This document shows positions 13,129 to 22,438 of a stretch of DNA of 40,830 nucleotides, piece by piece. The first letter of the stretch is position 1. The number at the start of each line of letters is the position of its first letter. The stretch is taken from the NCBI GenBank assembly GCA_023666425.1, contig JAMPCA010000001.1, positions 510,762 to 551,591 on the forward strand. Direction: 5' to 3'. Made by a program: the position numbers and the translations under genes. The DNA comes from Muribaculaceae bacterium (GTDB lineage Bacteria > Bacillota > Clostridia > Lachnospirales > Lachnospiraceae). The notes beneath the pieces are model-generated. The model was not told where the DNA came from. It worked only from the letters and a program-made list of their open reading frames with translations, and made no database searches.

Positions 13129-14651
13129 AGCGTTTCTATAAGATTTCCTGCAATGCGCCGAGCCGGCCGGTACGCCTGGTGGCGGCTGTGGTTCTCGCTT
13201 TTGGGGTCATGGTATTTATCAACGGGTTTATCGGAAGCATGGGGGGATTGCCTTCGTTTATCGCCTTTGCCGTCATGTTTTATCTGCTGCGCAGCGTGAC
13301 CAGCGCGGGAAACCGCATCACCCATGAGCTTGCCATGACAAGCAAAAGGGAGCTGCTCTATGTTTTTGTGGACTACTGTGCCGGTTATCTGCTTCTGTGG
13401 GGGATTTTCCGGCTTGGCCTGATGTTCTCAAGGGTGACCGGCTGGGGCAATATCAACGGGGCTTCGGCACTGGAGTATGTCCGGGGGCTTTTAGAGACTT
13501 CCATACTGGAAAAGTGGGCCTATTTTTTTGTGGGAGTGCTCATGTTCGCCTTTGTTGTTTCTCTGTTTCCGCTGGTGGTGATCCGCAGACCCAGCACATG
13601 GGCGGCCTATGCGCTTCTGGACGGCGCGGCATTTGCCCTGCTCTGCGAGGCGGCGGGCGGAATTGCCCGGCGGAATATCGGGGAAAAAATATTTTCCCGG
13701 GGTGTGAGCCTGATCGACGATCTTCTGCTGTGCGGGGGCATGGAAGGTTATAAGCAGGCGCTCTGCCTGCTCGGGATTTTTGTCTTTGCGCTGGCGGCGG
13801 CTTTTTTTTCTTTTTTCTTTGCCGTCCGCTGCTATGGGCCGGCGCCCGGACGGATGGATGTGGATACCTCGGTACTTGTGCAGGGGGAGAAAAAACGGAC
13901 GCCGGCGGAGATGCGTCTGCTGGGGAGGAATCTTGTGCTCGCAGGCATAGGCATGGTGCTTCTTGGCGGGACGCTTGCCGTGATTTTTTTCGGGCCGAAG
14001 GAGGAGGCGTCCCTCTATGAGAAAGTGGCGGAATATCTCACGGAGGATGCGGTGCTGGGTCCCATGGTGTACGATGGGCAGGTCTATATTCCCGTGGACG
14101 AGGAGCTTTCACTGTACGAGAGCGGTGTGCCCCGGGGCTATCTTGCCCGCAAAGGGGAGGAGTGTGACAGCCGTCTCTACGAGCTGACCGTGGCGGATAT
14201 CCTCTACACAGAGCCGGACGGGGAGGCGGGGGGACATATGCAGGTGTACGGAGCGGATGTGGCGAGCTTCGCCCCGGCGGAAGAGCTGGAAGAGGAGCAG
14301 GACTGGAGGGGCGATGAGGTCTGTCTGCTGTGGGACGAGGACTGGGTGAAAGAGTCCGCCTACTCGCATGTGCCGACGGGTTACACGGTGTGCAGCAGTA
14401 CCTTTGTGGAGGGCATAGAGCAAAAATTCGGTGAGGTGGACTACCGGCCGGAGGATTTTGCGGACTATGACGCCTATTTCTCCCTCTGCGGTTATGCAGA
14501 TATGGAAAAGGCCACGACGGAGGAGCTGGTGCCGGGGCACTGGATTGGCTGTATCCTTGTGAAGGACAACAAGTTTTATTATGGAAATTACGACAATCAG
14601 ATTACCGGGATATTGCTGCAGGAACTTTTAGACATTCTCGGCGGCTACTGA
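13125..14651 (+). CDS. ABC transporter membrane subunit with large C-terminal extracytoplasmic-like domain (508 aa)
   Basis: The first 290 residues hold six or seven hydrophobic spans (for example LVAAVVLAFGVMVFINGFI, AYFFVGVLMFAFVVSLFPL and ALCLLGIFVFALAAAFFSF, the last near NLVLAGIGMVLLGGTLAVI). After the last span about 215 residues form an acidic, Tyr-rich soluble domain (from FGPKEEASLYEKVAEYL to the end). The first part resembles ABC-2-type permeases. The soluble domain is not recognised and might bind substrate or a regulator outside the membrane. It is coupled to the ATPase by a 4-base overlap. The next gene is more than 100 bases away. Confidence 0.65.
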   Translation: MKRFYKISCNAPSRPVRLVAAVVLAFGVMVFINGFIGSMGGLPSFIAFAVMFYLLRSVTSAGNRITHELAMTSKRELLYVFVDYCAGYLLLWGIFRLGLMFSRVTGWGNINGASALEYVRGLLETSILEKWAYFFVGVLMFAFVVSLFPLVVIRRPSTWAAYALLDGAAFALLCEAAGGIARRNIGEKIFSRGVSLIDDLLLCGGMEGYKQALCLLGIFVFALAAAFFSFFFAVRCYGPAPGRMDVDTSVLVQGEKKRTPAEMRLLGRNLVLAGIGMVLLGGTLAVIFFGPKEEASLYEKVAEYLTEDAVLGPMVYDGQVYIPVDEELSLYESGVPRGYLARKGEECDSRLYELTVADILYTEPDGEAGGHMQVYGADVASFAPAEELEEEQDWRGDEVCLLWDEDWVKESAYSHVPTGYTVCSSTFVEGIEQKFGEVDYRPEDFADYDAYFSLCGYADMEKATTEELVPGHWIGCILVKDNKFYYGNYDNQITGILLQELLDILGGY

Positions 14652-14738
14652 GCCTTTCGTCAATTTCCCCCAAAAAGTTTTATAGAAAAAAAGGAAAATT
14701 CTCCTCCCCGCCGAATATTTATGTAGGAGAGCAATAAA

Positions 14739-14771
14739 ATGAGTTACGGTTTACACGGGTGGCGTATATGA
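14739..14771 (+). CDS. Possible leader peptide upstream of the dNTPase (10 aa)
   Basis: ATG 14739, preceded by AGGAGAGC at good distance, encodes MSYGLHGWRI and stops in TGA 14769-14771, which overlaps the tandem ATGs of the next gene. The main gene itself has only a weak GGGTGGCG upstream. Coupled reinitiation would explain how it is translated. Confidence 0.35.
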   Translation: MSYGLHGWRI

Positions 14772-15781
14772 TGATTCGGGAACAGATTGAGGAGATGGAG
14801 CGGGAAAATTTAAGTCCCTATGCGTGCCTGAGCGTTCATTCGAGGGGACGTGACCGGGAGGAGCCCCAGTGCGATATCCGCCCGGTGTTTCAGCGGGACA
14901 GGGACCGCATCCTGCACAGCAAATCCTTTCGGAGGCTTAAAAACAAGACGCAGGTATTTCTGACGCCCATGGGCGACCATTACCGGACGAGAATGTCCCA
15001 CACGCTGGAGGTGTCGCAGAATGCCCGGACGATCGCGAAAGCCCTGCGGCTGAACGAGGATTTGGTGGAGGCGATTGCGCTGGGGCACGATCTGGGGCAT
15101 ACGCCCTTCGGACACGCCGGGGAGTTCGTATTAGACAAGCTTTACGAGGGGGGCTTTAAGCACAACGAGCAGAGTGTCCGCCTTGTGGAAAAGCTGGAAA
15201 AAGACGGGGAGGGACTAAACCTGACATGGGAGGTCAGGGACGGCATTCTAAACCACCAGACGAAGACAATCCCCCACACGCTGGAGGGGAAGATTGTCCG
15301 TTTTTCAGATAAGATTGCCTATGTGAATTCCGATATCGACGATGCGATCCGCGCCCAGATTCTTAAGGAGGAGGATATCCCCATAGAGCTGCGTCGGACG
15401 CTGGGCTATGATACCAGGACCCGTCTGGATCACCTGATCCATGATATTGTCATAAACAGTATGGGAAAGGACGATATCCTCATGTCTGCGGAGACCCTTG
15501 AAGCGCTGCGGGATCTGCGGCTGTTTCTGTTCGAACATGTCTATAAAAATCCTGTGGCGAAGGGCGAGGAGGTCAAGGCCAAGGCCATGCTGGAGCAGAT
15601 GTACTATTTTTACATGGATCACATAGAGATGCTTCCCGAAAAGATGCAGGCCATGCTGGATGAGGGGGAGGACAGCGGGCGTATTGTCTGTGATTACATC
15701 TCCGGAATGACTGACCAGTATGCGATTACAAAATTCAAGGAGAGCTTCATGCCCGAGGCATGGCAGGTAGACGGTTACTAG
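14768..15781 (+). CDS. dgt: Deoxyguanosinetriphosphate triphosphohydrolase-like HD protein (337 aa)
   Basis: The HD-domain metal site is visible: SHTLEVSQNARTIAKAL (first His near residue 80), ALGHDLGHTPFGHAGE (HD pair near 105), then NHQTK and FSDKIAYVNSDIDDA (last Asp). These are the hallmarks of bacterial dNTP triphosphohydrolases, which cleave dNTP to deoxynucleoside and triphosphate and so limit the pools used for replication. RDRDRILHSKSFRRLKNKTQVFL is the family's N-terminal signature. The length of about 340 is the short Firmicutes form. ATG 14768 or 14771 is the start; the GTG at 14759 is less likely. The gene lies 16 bases ahead of dnaG. Confidence 0.9.
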   Translation: MMIREQIEEMERENLSPYACLSVHSRGRDREEPQCDIRPVFQRDRDRILHSKSFRRLKNKTQVFLTPMGDHYRTRMSHTLEVSQNARTIAKALRLNEDLVEAIALGHDLGHTPFGHAGEFVLDKLYEGGFKHNEQSVRLVEKLEKDGEGLNLTWEVRDGILNHQTKTIPHTLEGKIVRFSDKIAYVNSDIDDAIRAQILKEEDIPIELRRTLGYDTRTRLDHLIHDIVINSMGKDDILMSAETLEALRDLRLFLFEHVYKNPVAKGEEVKAKAMLEQMYYFYMDHIEMLPEKMQAMLDEGEDSGRIVCDYISGMTDQYAITKFKESFMPEAWQVDGY

Positions 15782-15797
15782 AGAAAGGAGGCGGGCA

Positions 15798-17573
15798 ATG
15801 CCCTACTATGGAGACGAGCTGGTGGAACAGGTTCGCTCCCGCAATGACGTCGTGGACGTGATCGGTGCTTATGTCCAGCTCCACAAAAAGGGCAGCAGCT
15901 ATTTTGGGCTCTGCCCCTTTCATAACGAAAAAAGTCCGTCGTTTTCCGTGTCCCCGGCGAAGCAGATGTATTATTGTTTTGGCTGTGGCGCGGGCGGCAA
16001 TGTATTCACCTTTATGATGCAGTATGAGAATCTGACCTTTGCAGAGGCCATGCAGACGCTGGCGGAGAGAGCCGGCATGGAGCTTCCCTCGCAGGAGCTG
16101 ACCAGCGAACAGAAGCGCAGGGAGGACAAGCGCTCCCGGATTTTAGAGGTCAATAAGGAGGCGGCAAAATATTACTATTCCCTGTTGCGGAGCAAAAGGG
16201 GAGAGCGGGCGTTCGCCTATTTTAAGGAGCGGGGGCTGTCGGCGGAGACTATGCAGCGTTTTGGTCTGGGCTACTCTGACCAGTACAGCGACGATCTCTA
16301 CCGCTATCTGAGGCAGAAAGGCTACGGGGACGGGCTTCTGAAGGATTCCGGCCTGATCACCATCGACGAGGCGAAGGGGGGACGGGACAAGTTCTGGAAC
16401 CGGGCGATGTTTCCGATCATGGACGTGCGGGGACGCGTCATCGGCTTCGGAGGCCGTGTCATGGGAGAGGGGGAACCCAAGTACCTGAATTCCCCGGAGA
16501 CGATGATTTTTGACAAGAGCCGCAATCTCTATGGCTTAAGCATTGCAAAGAGCACGCGCCGGGAACAGCTGCTTTTGTGCGAGGGCTATATGGATGTGAT
16601 TTCCCTGCATCAGGCGGGCTTCGACAATGCGGTCGCCTCTCTCGGCACAGCTTTGACCAGCGGCCACGCCAGTCTGCTGAGGCGATACACAAAGGAGGTC
16701 TATCTGACCTACGACAGCGATGGCGCAGGGGTGCGGGCAGCGCTTCGGGCAATCCCGATTCTAAAGGAGGCCGGGATCCTGACGAAGGTGGTTGATATGC
16801 GCCCATACAAGGATCCGGACGAGTTTATTAAGGCGCTGGGAGCCGGGGAGTACCAGAAGCGCATCGACGGGGCGGAGAACAGCTTTCTGTTTGAGCTTCG
16901 GATTCTCGAGGCGGATTACGACATGAAGGATCCGGAGGAAAAGACCGCATTTCACAATGAGCTTGCCAAAAGGCTTCTGGCTTTTCCGGAAGAGCTGGAG
17001 CGCAACAATTACATCGAGGCGGTGGCGGAAAGATATCACATCGGCTTCGACAATCTGCGGAAGCTTGTGAACCGGCAGGCGCTGGGAAGCGCCAGGGAAC
17101 AGGCGCCCCGGAGGCGCGCCGGGCAGGAGGAGAAAAAGAAGAAGGAGGACGGTATGCAAAAGTCCCAGAAGCTTCTTCTGACGTGGCTCATCGAAAATCC
17201 CGGACTGTTCGGGTCGATACAGGGGCTTATCACGGCGGAGGATTTCACGGAAGAGCTTCTGGCCAGGGTGGCGCAGCTCGTATTTGACCAGTACGGGGAG
17301 GAGGGCAGTGTAAATCCTGCCCGGATCATAAGCATGTTTTCAGAGGAGGAGCAGCAGAAGGAGGTCGCAGGACTTTTCAATGCCGGAATCCATGAAATAG
17401 AGACAAAAAACGACATGGAAAAGGCTCTCAGGGAAACGATCCTGCGGGTCAAGCAAAACAGCATCGACGAGAGGGCAAGGCATACCGATCCGACAGATCT
17501 CGCCGCGCTGATGAAGGTCATAGAGGCGAAGAAAGCCTTGGAAAAGCTGGAAAAATTGCATATTTCCGTGTAA
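15798..17573 (+). CDS. dnaG: DNA primase (591 aa)
   Basis: The N-terminal zinc ribbon is C39-P-F-H42 with C60-F-G-C63, reading [17 protein letters not shown]. The RNA polymerase core follows, with [21 protein letters not shown] and a TOPRIM site [17 protein letters not shown] (about 255-271) plus the metal-binding DSDGAG. The C-terminal part from about residue 440, after a charged linker ([15 protein letters not shown]), is the helicase-binding domain. It synthesises RNA primers at the fork with DnaB/DnaC helicase. Ribosome site AAAGGAGG lies just before ATG 15798. It is 34 bases ahead of rpoD, and length is normal for Clostridia. Confidence 0.97.
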   Translation: MPYYGDELVEQVRSRNDVVDVIGAYVQLHKKGSSYFGLCPFHNEKSPSFSVSPAKQMYYCFGCGAGGNVFTFMMQYENLTFAEAMQTLAERAGMELPSQELTSEQKRREDKRSRILEVNKEAAKYYYSLLRSKRGERAFAYFKERGLSAETMQRFGLGYSDQYSDDLYRYLRQKGYGDGLLKDSGLITIDEAKGGRDKFWNRAMFPIMDVRGRVIGFGGRVMGEGEPKYLNSPETMIFDKSRNLYGLSIAKSTRREQLLLCEGYMDVISLHQAGFDNAVASLGTALTSGHASLLRRYTKEVYLTYDSDGAGVRAALRAIPILKEAGILTKVVDMRPYKDPDEFIKALGAGEYQKRIDGAENSFLFELRILEADYDMKDPEEKTAFHNELAKRLLAFPEELERNNYIEAVAERYHIGFDNLRKLVNRQALGSAREQAPRRRAGQEEKKKKEDGMQKSQKLLLTWLIENPGLFGSIQGLITAEDFTEELLARVAQLVFDQYGEEGSVNPARIISMFSEEEQQKEVAGLFNAGIHEIETKNDMEKALRETILRVKQNSIDERARHTDPTDLAALMKVIEAKKALEKLEKLHISV

Positions 17574-17607
17574 TAGGGACAAAATTAACCGTGAGAGGAC
17601 AAAGCAC

Positions 17608-18888
17608 ATGGCAAAGAAGAAGGAAGAAATGGCAGAGGTAGTAGAGACAGTAGAGCAGGCAGCGGAAGCAGAGGATATGAAAGCCAGGTTTCAGGAGAAA
17701 ATGAAAGAACTTTTGGAGCTTGGGAAGAAAAAGCGCAATATCATGGAGTATCAGGAGATCAGCGACTTTTTCCGGGACATGAATCTGGACGCAGAGAAAA
17801 TGGAAGAGGTTTTGGATATCCTCGAGAAAAATAATGTGGACGTCTTAAAAATCAGCGACGATGATGATGACGACGATGATATCCTTCTGGAGACAGAGGA
17901 GGATGTGGAAATCGAAGCCATTGATTTGTCTGTGCCGGACGGCGTGAGCGTAGAGGATCCGGTCCGCATGTACCTAAAGGAAATCGGTAAGGTGCCCCTG
18001 CTCTCCGCAGAGGAGGAGATCGAGCTGGCCAAGAAGATGGAGGCAGGAAATGTAGCCTCCGAGAAGATCCAGCTTTTAAAAAGGCGCATGGAGGCGGCAG
18101 ACGAGGCGGAGAAGGCGGAAATCCAGGAGGAGATTAAGACGCTGCAAAAAGACCTGGAGGCGGGATCCGAGGGGAAAAAGCGCCTTGGGGAAGCGAATCT
18201 GCGTCTGGTGGTCAGCATTGCCAAGCGTTATGTGGGGCGGGGAATGCTCTTTTTAGATCTGATCCAGGAGGGGAATCTCGGACTGATCAAGGCTGTGGAA
18301 AAGTTTGACTACCGCAAGGGCTATAAATTCTCGACCTACGCGACATGGTGGATTCGCCAGGCAATCACGAGAGCCATTGCCGACCAGGCGCGAACCATCC
18401 GCATTCCGGTGCATATGGTGGAGACGATCAACAAGCTGATCCGGGTGAGCCGCCAGCTCCTGCAGGAACTGGGAAGGGAACCTACCCCGGAGGAGATCGC
18501 GGAAGAGATGAATATGCCGGTGGAGCGCGTCCGTGAGATTCTTAAGATTTCCCAGGAGCCGGTATCGTTGGAGACGCCCATCGGCGAGGAGGAGGACTCC
18601 CATCTGGGCGATTTCATCAAAGACGACAATGTGCCGATCCCGGCGGACGCCGCCGCCTTTACGCTCCTCAGGGAGCAGCTGGAGGAGGTGTTGAGCACCC
18701 TGACCGAACGGGAGCAGAAGGTTCTGACTTTGCGCTTTGGGCTGGAGGACGGAAGAGCCCGCACACTCGAGGAGGTGGGCAAGGAGTTCAACGTCACGAG
18801 GGAGAGGATCCGCCAGATAGAGGCCAAGGCATTAAGGAAGCTGCGCCATCCGAGCCGGAGCCGCAAATTAAAGGATTATCTGGAGTAG
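17608..18888 (+). CDS. rpoD: RNA polymerase principal sigma factor (426 aa)
   Basis: Region 1.2 reads [21 protein letters not shown] (about 118-138, written in parts). Region 2 reads [35 protein letters not shown] and [19 protein letters not shown]. Region 3 follows, then region 4.2 with [19 protein letters not shown]. The N-terminal 105 residues are region 1.1-like, very acidic, with eight consecutive Asp near residue 84-92. Between regions 1.2 and 2.1 there is a charged helical insert of about 30 residues. This is the housekeeping sigma factor directing transcription from promoters of the type listed here. The family usually has 350-450 residues. It ends two bases before trmK. Confidence 0.97.
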   Translation: MAKKKEEMAEVVETVEQAAEAEDMKARFQEKMKELLELGKKKRNIMEYQEISDFFRDMNLDAEKMEEVLDILEKNNVDVLKISDDDDDDDDILLETEEDVEIEAIDLSVPDGVSVEDPVRMYLKEIGKVPLLSAEEEIELAKKMEAGNVASEKIQLLKRRMEAADEAEKAEIQEEIKTLQKDLEAGSEGKKRLGEANLRLVVSIAKRYVGRGMLFLDLIQEGNLGLIKAVEKFDYRKGYKFSTYATWWIRQAITRAIADQARTIRIPVHMVETINKLIRVSRQLLQELGREPTPEEIAEEMNMPVERVREILKISQEPVSLETPIGEEEDSHLGDFIKDDNVPIPADAAAFTLLREQLEEVLSTLTEREQKVLTLRFGLEDGRARTLEEVGKEFNVTRERIRQIEAKALRKLRHPSRSRKLKDYLE

Positions 18889-18890
18889 TC

Positions 18891-19622
18891 ATGCGTTTGT
18901 CAAAACGTTTGGAGGCGGTGGCGGCTCTCGTCACCTCATGGGGCGTTCTTGCGGATATCGGGACGGATCACGCTTATGTGCCCATTGCGCTGGCAGAGAG
19001 CGGGCGGATTAAAAGAGCCATCGCGATGGATGTAAGGCGGGGGCCTTTGTCCCGGGCGCGGGAAAATATTGCGGCGGCAGGACTGGCGGATTGCATTGAG
19101 ACGAGACTCTCCGACGGGCTTACGGCATTATCCCCCGGGGAAGCGTCGTCGATTGTGATTGCGGGCATGGGCGGTGAGCTGATGCGCCGGATCCTCTCTG
19201 CGGGAGAGGCAGTCTGCGGACAGGCGGAAGAGCTGATCCTGCAGCCCCAGTCGGATATTGCCCGGGTGCGGGAATATCTGCGCCTGCGGGGCTACCGCAT
19301 CGACGCGGAGGAGATGGTGTGGGACGGCAAGTACTACCCGATGCTGCGCGCCGTGCATGCGCCGGAAGCGTGCGGCGTCCGGGGTGAAGAAGAAATGGCA
19401 TTGCTCGGCGACCTCTATGGGCCGCTGCTTTTGCGGGACAAACATCCCCTGCTGCTCTCCTTTCTGGAAAAGGAGGGGGAGGAGCTTGCGCGGATTTTAG
19501 AGAGCCTGGACGGGCAGCCGGAGTCAGAGAAGGCGGGGAAGCGGCGCGGGCAGGTGCTTGTGCGGCTCTCTTACAATGAAAAGGCAAAAGAATTATGCCG
19601 GGCGGCAAATATACATAATTAG
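18891..19622 (+). CDS. trmK: tRNA (adenine(22)-N1)-methyltransferase (243 aa)
   Basis: The SAM-binding motif ADIGTDHAYVPIALAE lies near residues 22-37, followed by DVRRGPLSRARENIAAAGL and IVIAGMGGELMRRIL. These are characteristic of the TrmK/YqfN methyltransferases that modify A22 of some tRNAs; an rpoD neighbour is their typical location in Firmicutes. The ATG lies just after the rpoD stop, with GGAG inside the last rpoD codons. The C-terminal part (from about 160) is helical, as in relatives. The product acts in the cytosol on tRNA. Confidence 0.88.
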   Translation: MRLSKRLEAVAALVTSWGVLADIGTDHAYVPIALAESGRIKRAIAMDVRRGPLSRARENIAAAGLADCIETRLSDGLTALSPGEASSIVIAGMGGELMRRILSAGEAVCGQAEELILQPQSDIARVREYLRLRGYRIDAEEMVWDGKYYPMLRAVHAPEACGVRGEEEMALLGDLYGPLLLRDKHPLLLSFLEKEGEELARILESLDGQPESEKAGKRRGQVLVRLSYNEKAKELCRAANIHN

Positions 19623-19634
19623 GAGTGAAGAGGG

Positions 19635-21320
19635 ATGCAGGAGTATCAGTTGGAAATAACAGTGGCGCCGGAGCGCGTGGAGACGGTGACGGTGCAGGAG
19701 GGGACGACGCTTGCAGGGCTGGCGGAACAGTATCAGGACAATTATGCGGACGCCATCGTGCTTGCGCTGGTGGACAAGAAGCTGCGGGAGCTGAACAAGA
19801 AGGTGACAAAATCCTGCAGCGTGGCATTTCTCACAGTGACGGACAAGGACGGCAGGCGGGCATACCGCAGGAGCGTGACCCTTATGATGCAAAAGGCCGT
19901 GCACGATCTCTGGGACGAGCAGGTGCAGGTGCGGGTATTCTATTCGCTGGGGCAGGGCTACTACTGTGAGCTGGAGGGCTGTGAGAATTCCGCCGAGCGC
20001 ATTGCGCAGGTGGAAGAGCGTATGCGCGCGCTCGTGGAGGCGGACATTACCATCGAAAAGCACAATGTAAAATCGCAGGAGGCGGAGGCCAAATTTGCCT
20101 CCTACGGCATGACGGACAAGGAGCGGCTCCTGCATTACCGCAGAAGCTCAAGGGTGAATCTCTACCGGATCTCCGGCATGGAGGATTATTTTTACGGCTA
20201 TATGGCGCCGAGGACGGGAATGCTCGGCTATTTCGCCCTCACGCCCTACGGGGACGGTTTTGTGCTGCGTTTTCCGAATAAAAAGGGGAATGAGGTGGAG
20301 CCCCTTGCGGCATCAGGGAAGCTGTACCAGACACTAAAGAACTCCAGAAGCTGGAGCCGTATGCTCGGCGTGGGAACGATCGGCACGTTGAACGACGCCA
20401 TTGCCGCCGGGCGCGGGGAGGAGATCATTCTGCTGCAGGAGGCGCTGATGGAGGAGAGCATCGGCGCATTAGCCGCCCGGATCGCGGAGCGGGTGAAGGG
20501 AGAGCAGGGGGGAATCCGCACGAGATTCGTGATGATTGCCGGCCCTTCTTCCTCCGGCAAGACCACCTTTTCCAACCGGCTGTGTATCCAGCTCATGGCG
20601 AAGGGCTTAAATCCCCACTCCATCGGGCTGGACGATTACTATGCCGACCGGGAAAAATGCCCGCGGGACGAGAAGGGCAATCTGGATTTCGAGTGTCTGG
20701 AGGCGCTGGATATCGAGCAGTTTAATGCGGATATGACAAAGCTCATGCACGGGGAGACCGTGTCGATGCCCTCCTTCAATTTCAAGACCGGAAAACGGGA
20801 ATACCGGGGGAAAAAGCTGACGCTCGGGGAGGAGGATATCCTTGTGATCGAGGGAATCCACGGTCTGAACGACAAGCTGTCCTACTCCCTGCCGAACGAG
20901 AGCAAATTTAAGATTTACATTTCTGCCCTGACGCAGCTCAATATCGACGAGCACAATCCCCTGCCGACGACGGACGGACGGCTTCTCAGGCGCATCGTGC
21001 GGGATGCGAGGACGAGGGGGACGTCGGCGCGGGATACCATTGCCATGTGGGACAGTGTGCGGCGGGGCGAGGAAAAATACATTTTCCCGTTCCAGGACAG
21101 TGCGGACGTGATGTTCAACTCGGCGCTTTTGTATGAGATTGCGGTGCTCAAGGTCTATGCGGAGCCCCTATTGTTCCAGATTCCGAGGGATTGCCCGGAG
21201 TATCTGGAGGCAAAGCGTCTGCTGAAATTTCTGGATTATTTTCTTCCCCTGCCGACGGAGGGAATCCAGCAGAATTCCCTTGTGCGGGAGTTTGTGGGGG
21301 GAAGCTGTTTTCATGTCTGA
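19635..21320 (+). CDS. Nucleoside (uridine) kinase with ThrRS-like N-terminal domains (561 aa)
   Basis: Residues 1-65 look like a TGS domain (VTVQEGTTLAGLAEQYQD) and residues 66-190 like the second editing-type domain of threonyl-tRNA synthetase. From about 285 comes a P-loop kinase: MIAGPSSSGKTTFSNRL, HSIGLDDYYADREKCPRD, DILVIEGIHGLND and DARTRGTSARDTIAMW. This is the long uridine-kinase-type protein found in Clostridia beside trmK. It probably phosphorylates uridine or cytidine; the role of the ThrRS-like part is unknown. Start ATG 19635 follows AGGAGTGAAGAGGG. It ends 45 bases before the next gene and looks complete. Confidence 0.85.
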   Translation: MQEYQLEITVAPERVETVTVQEGTTLAGLAEQYQDNYADAIVLALVDKKLRELNKKVTKSCSVAFLTVTDKDGRRAYRRSVTLMMQKAVHDLWDEQVQVRVFYSLGQGYYCELEGCENSAERIAQVEERMRALVEADITIEKHNVKSQEAEAKFASYGMTDKERLLHYRRSSRVNLYRISGMEDYFYGYMAPRTGMLGYFALTPYGDGFVLRFPNKKGNEVEPLAASGKLYQTLKNSRSWSRMLGVGTIGTLNDAIAAGRGEEIILLQEALMEESIGALAARIAERVKGEQGGIRTRFVMIAGPSSSGKTTFSNRLCIQLMAKGLNPHSIGLDDYYADREKCPRDEKGNLDFECLEALDIEQFNADMTKLMHGETVSMPSFNFKTGKREYRGKKLTLGEEDILVIEGIHGLNDKLSYSLPNESKFKIYISALTQLNIDEHNPLPTTDGRLLRRIVRDARTRGTSARDTIAMWDSVRRGEEKYIFPFQDSADVMFNSALLYEIAVLKVYAEPLLFQIPRDCPEYLEAKRLLKFLDYFLPLPTEGIQQNSLVREFVGGSCFHV

Positions 21321-21365
21321 GGAGTGAAAGAGGAAGCGCGTTTCGTGTATATGAGGAGGTAGCGT

Positions 21366-21878
21366 ATGGTGATTCGGCTGAACAACAAATGGGTGCCGCT
21401 TATATTGGGAATCGCGATTTTGGTGGTTTATGTGCCGGGAGTGTGGCTGTTAGGGGCGGTGGGAGGAATGGAGACGGATAGTTTGAAGGGAATAACGAAG
21501 ATGGTGCTGGTGCTTGCAGGAGTTCTCATTCTGCTAGGCGTTATAAATCCCGTAAGATACATAATTACCACAGAAACTCAAATTCAATATTATGTAAATA
21601 AAAAACTAATCTGGAGCGTAAACTGGAGCCAGATTAAAGAAGTGCGGTGTCCCGAGGGATATGGTTATAGCCGGTATAGCAATGGTTTACAGATTGTTAC
21701 TTTTATGGAGAAATACAGATGCGAGTATAATAAAAAGTTGCTGAATGAAATGAGCAGACATTGCAATGTGGCTCCGGCTCAGAATGAAATCAGGAAAAAC
21801 CATATAGCTGTATGGATTACAGTTTTTATATGTATACTTATGGTGGCTGCCACTATCATTTTTATATTCATAATATAG
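21366..21878 (+). CDS. Membrane protein of unknown function (170 aa)
   Basis: ATG 21366 follows GAGGAGG. Spans are VPLILGIAILVVYVPGVWL and MVLVLAGVLILLGVI near the N-terminus and ITVFICILMVAATIIFIFI at the C-terminus. Between them about 75 residues form a beta-rich cytoplasmic or external domain (RYIITTETQIQYYVN, then WSQIKEVRC). This arrangement resembles bacterial PH-like membrane proteins, but I cannot assign a family. The codon use in the second half is more AT-rich than in neighbours, so recent acquisition is possible. It lies immediately before the rnpB promoter. Confidence 0.6.
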   Translation: MVIRLNNKWVPLILGIAILVVYVPGVWLLGAVGGMETDSLKGITKMVLVLAGVLILLGVINPVRYIITTETQIQYYVNKKLIWSVNWSQIKEVRCPEGYGYSRYSNGLQIVTFMEKYRCEYNKKLLNEMSRHCNVAPAQNEIRKNHIAVWITVFICILMVAATIIFIFII

Positions 21879-21904
21879 GCAGATAGGATTGCCAAATATT
21901 TTAT

Positions 21905-21933
21905 TTGCACCAAAAAACGTTCTATGGTATAGT
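21905..21933 (+). promoter_or_regulatory. Promoter of rnpB
   Basis: TTGCAC, 17-base spacer, TATAGT, ending about nine bases before the RNA 5' end. Confidence 0.7.
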
Positions 21934-21941
21934 GGTAGCGG

Positions 21942-22290
21942 ATTGCGCAGGACAGGTGATCGCGGCTGCAGGACCGAAAGGTCGCAGGTGAGGAAAGTCC
22001 GGGCTTCACAGGGCAGGATGCCGGTTAACGGCCGGTGGAGGAAACTCTAAGGAAAGTGCAACAGAAATAATACCGCTGCAGTTCATGCAGTAAGGGTGGA
22101 ATGGCAGTGTAAGAGACTACCGTCTCTCTGGTAACAGGGAGGGCTGTGTAAACCCCATTCGAAGCAAGACCGAAACAAAGCGTTGACGTGGCCCGCCAGC
22201 TTTAGGTAGGTCGCTGGAGGCGGCTGGCAACAGCCGTCCTAGATAGATGATCACCCAATGACATAACCCGGCTTATCGTCCTGACACAGT
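21942..22290 (+). ncRNA. rnpB: RNase P RNA (A type)
   Basis: Conserved blocks are GAGGAAAGTCCGGGCTTCAC (about 21989-22008), GGTAACAGGGAGGGC, GTAAACCCCATTCGAAGCAA, TAGATAGATGATCACC and ATAACCCGGCTTATCG near the 3' end. The ends pair through CAGGAC (21948-21953) with GTCCTG (22278-22283), the P1 helix. The architecture corresponds to the ancestral A type used by Clostridia. It matures tRNA 5' ends together with the RnpA protein, which is encoded elsewhere. Ends are approximate to a few bases. Confidence 0.95.
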
Positions 22291-22292
22291 CT

Positions 22293-22322
22293 GGCCCGCA
22301 GCGTTTGCTGTGGGCCTTATTC
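22293..22322 (+). terminator. Terminator of rnpB
   Basis: GGCCCGCAGC, loop GTTT, GCTGTGGGCC, then TTATTCC. The stem has one G-U/mismatch position and the T-run is short. Confidence 0.65.
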
Positions 22323-22364
22323 CTAAATAGTTTCTAAAGTCTTTCTTAAAAGACAATACATCTC

Positions 22365-22393
22365 TTGACGCTGGATTTTTGTGGGAGTAATAT
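22365..22393 (+). promoter_or_regulatory. Promoter of the zinc-ribbon/DUF5685/DnaJ cluster
   Basis: TTGACG, 17-base spacer, TAATAT. A possible stem TGCTTA...TAAGCA followed by TTTTT (22393-22423) overlaps the expected transcript start and could attenuate. Confidence 0.6.
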
Positions 22394-22438
22394 GCTTATT
22401 GCAGATGTTGCGGTAAGCATTTTTCACGAGGTGGGGAT

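Noticed and set aside
21366-21878. Holin or toxin near rnpB
   Set aside because: Three spans and a 75-residue middle domain do not match holins; no partner gene. Left as unknown membrane protein.
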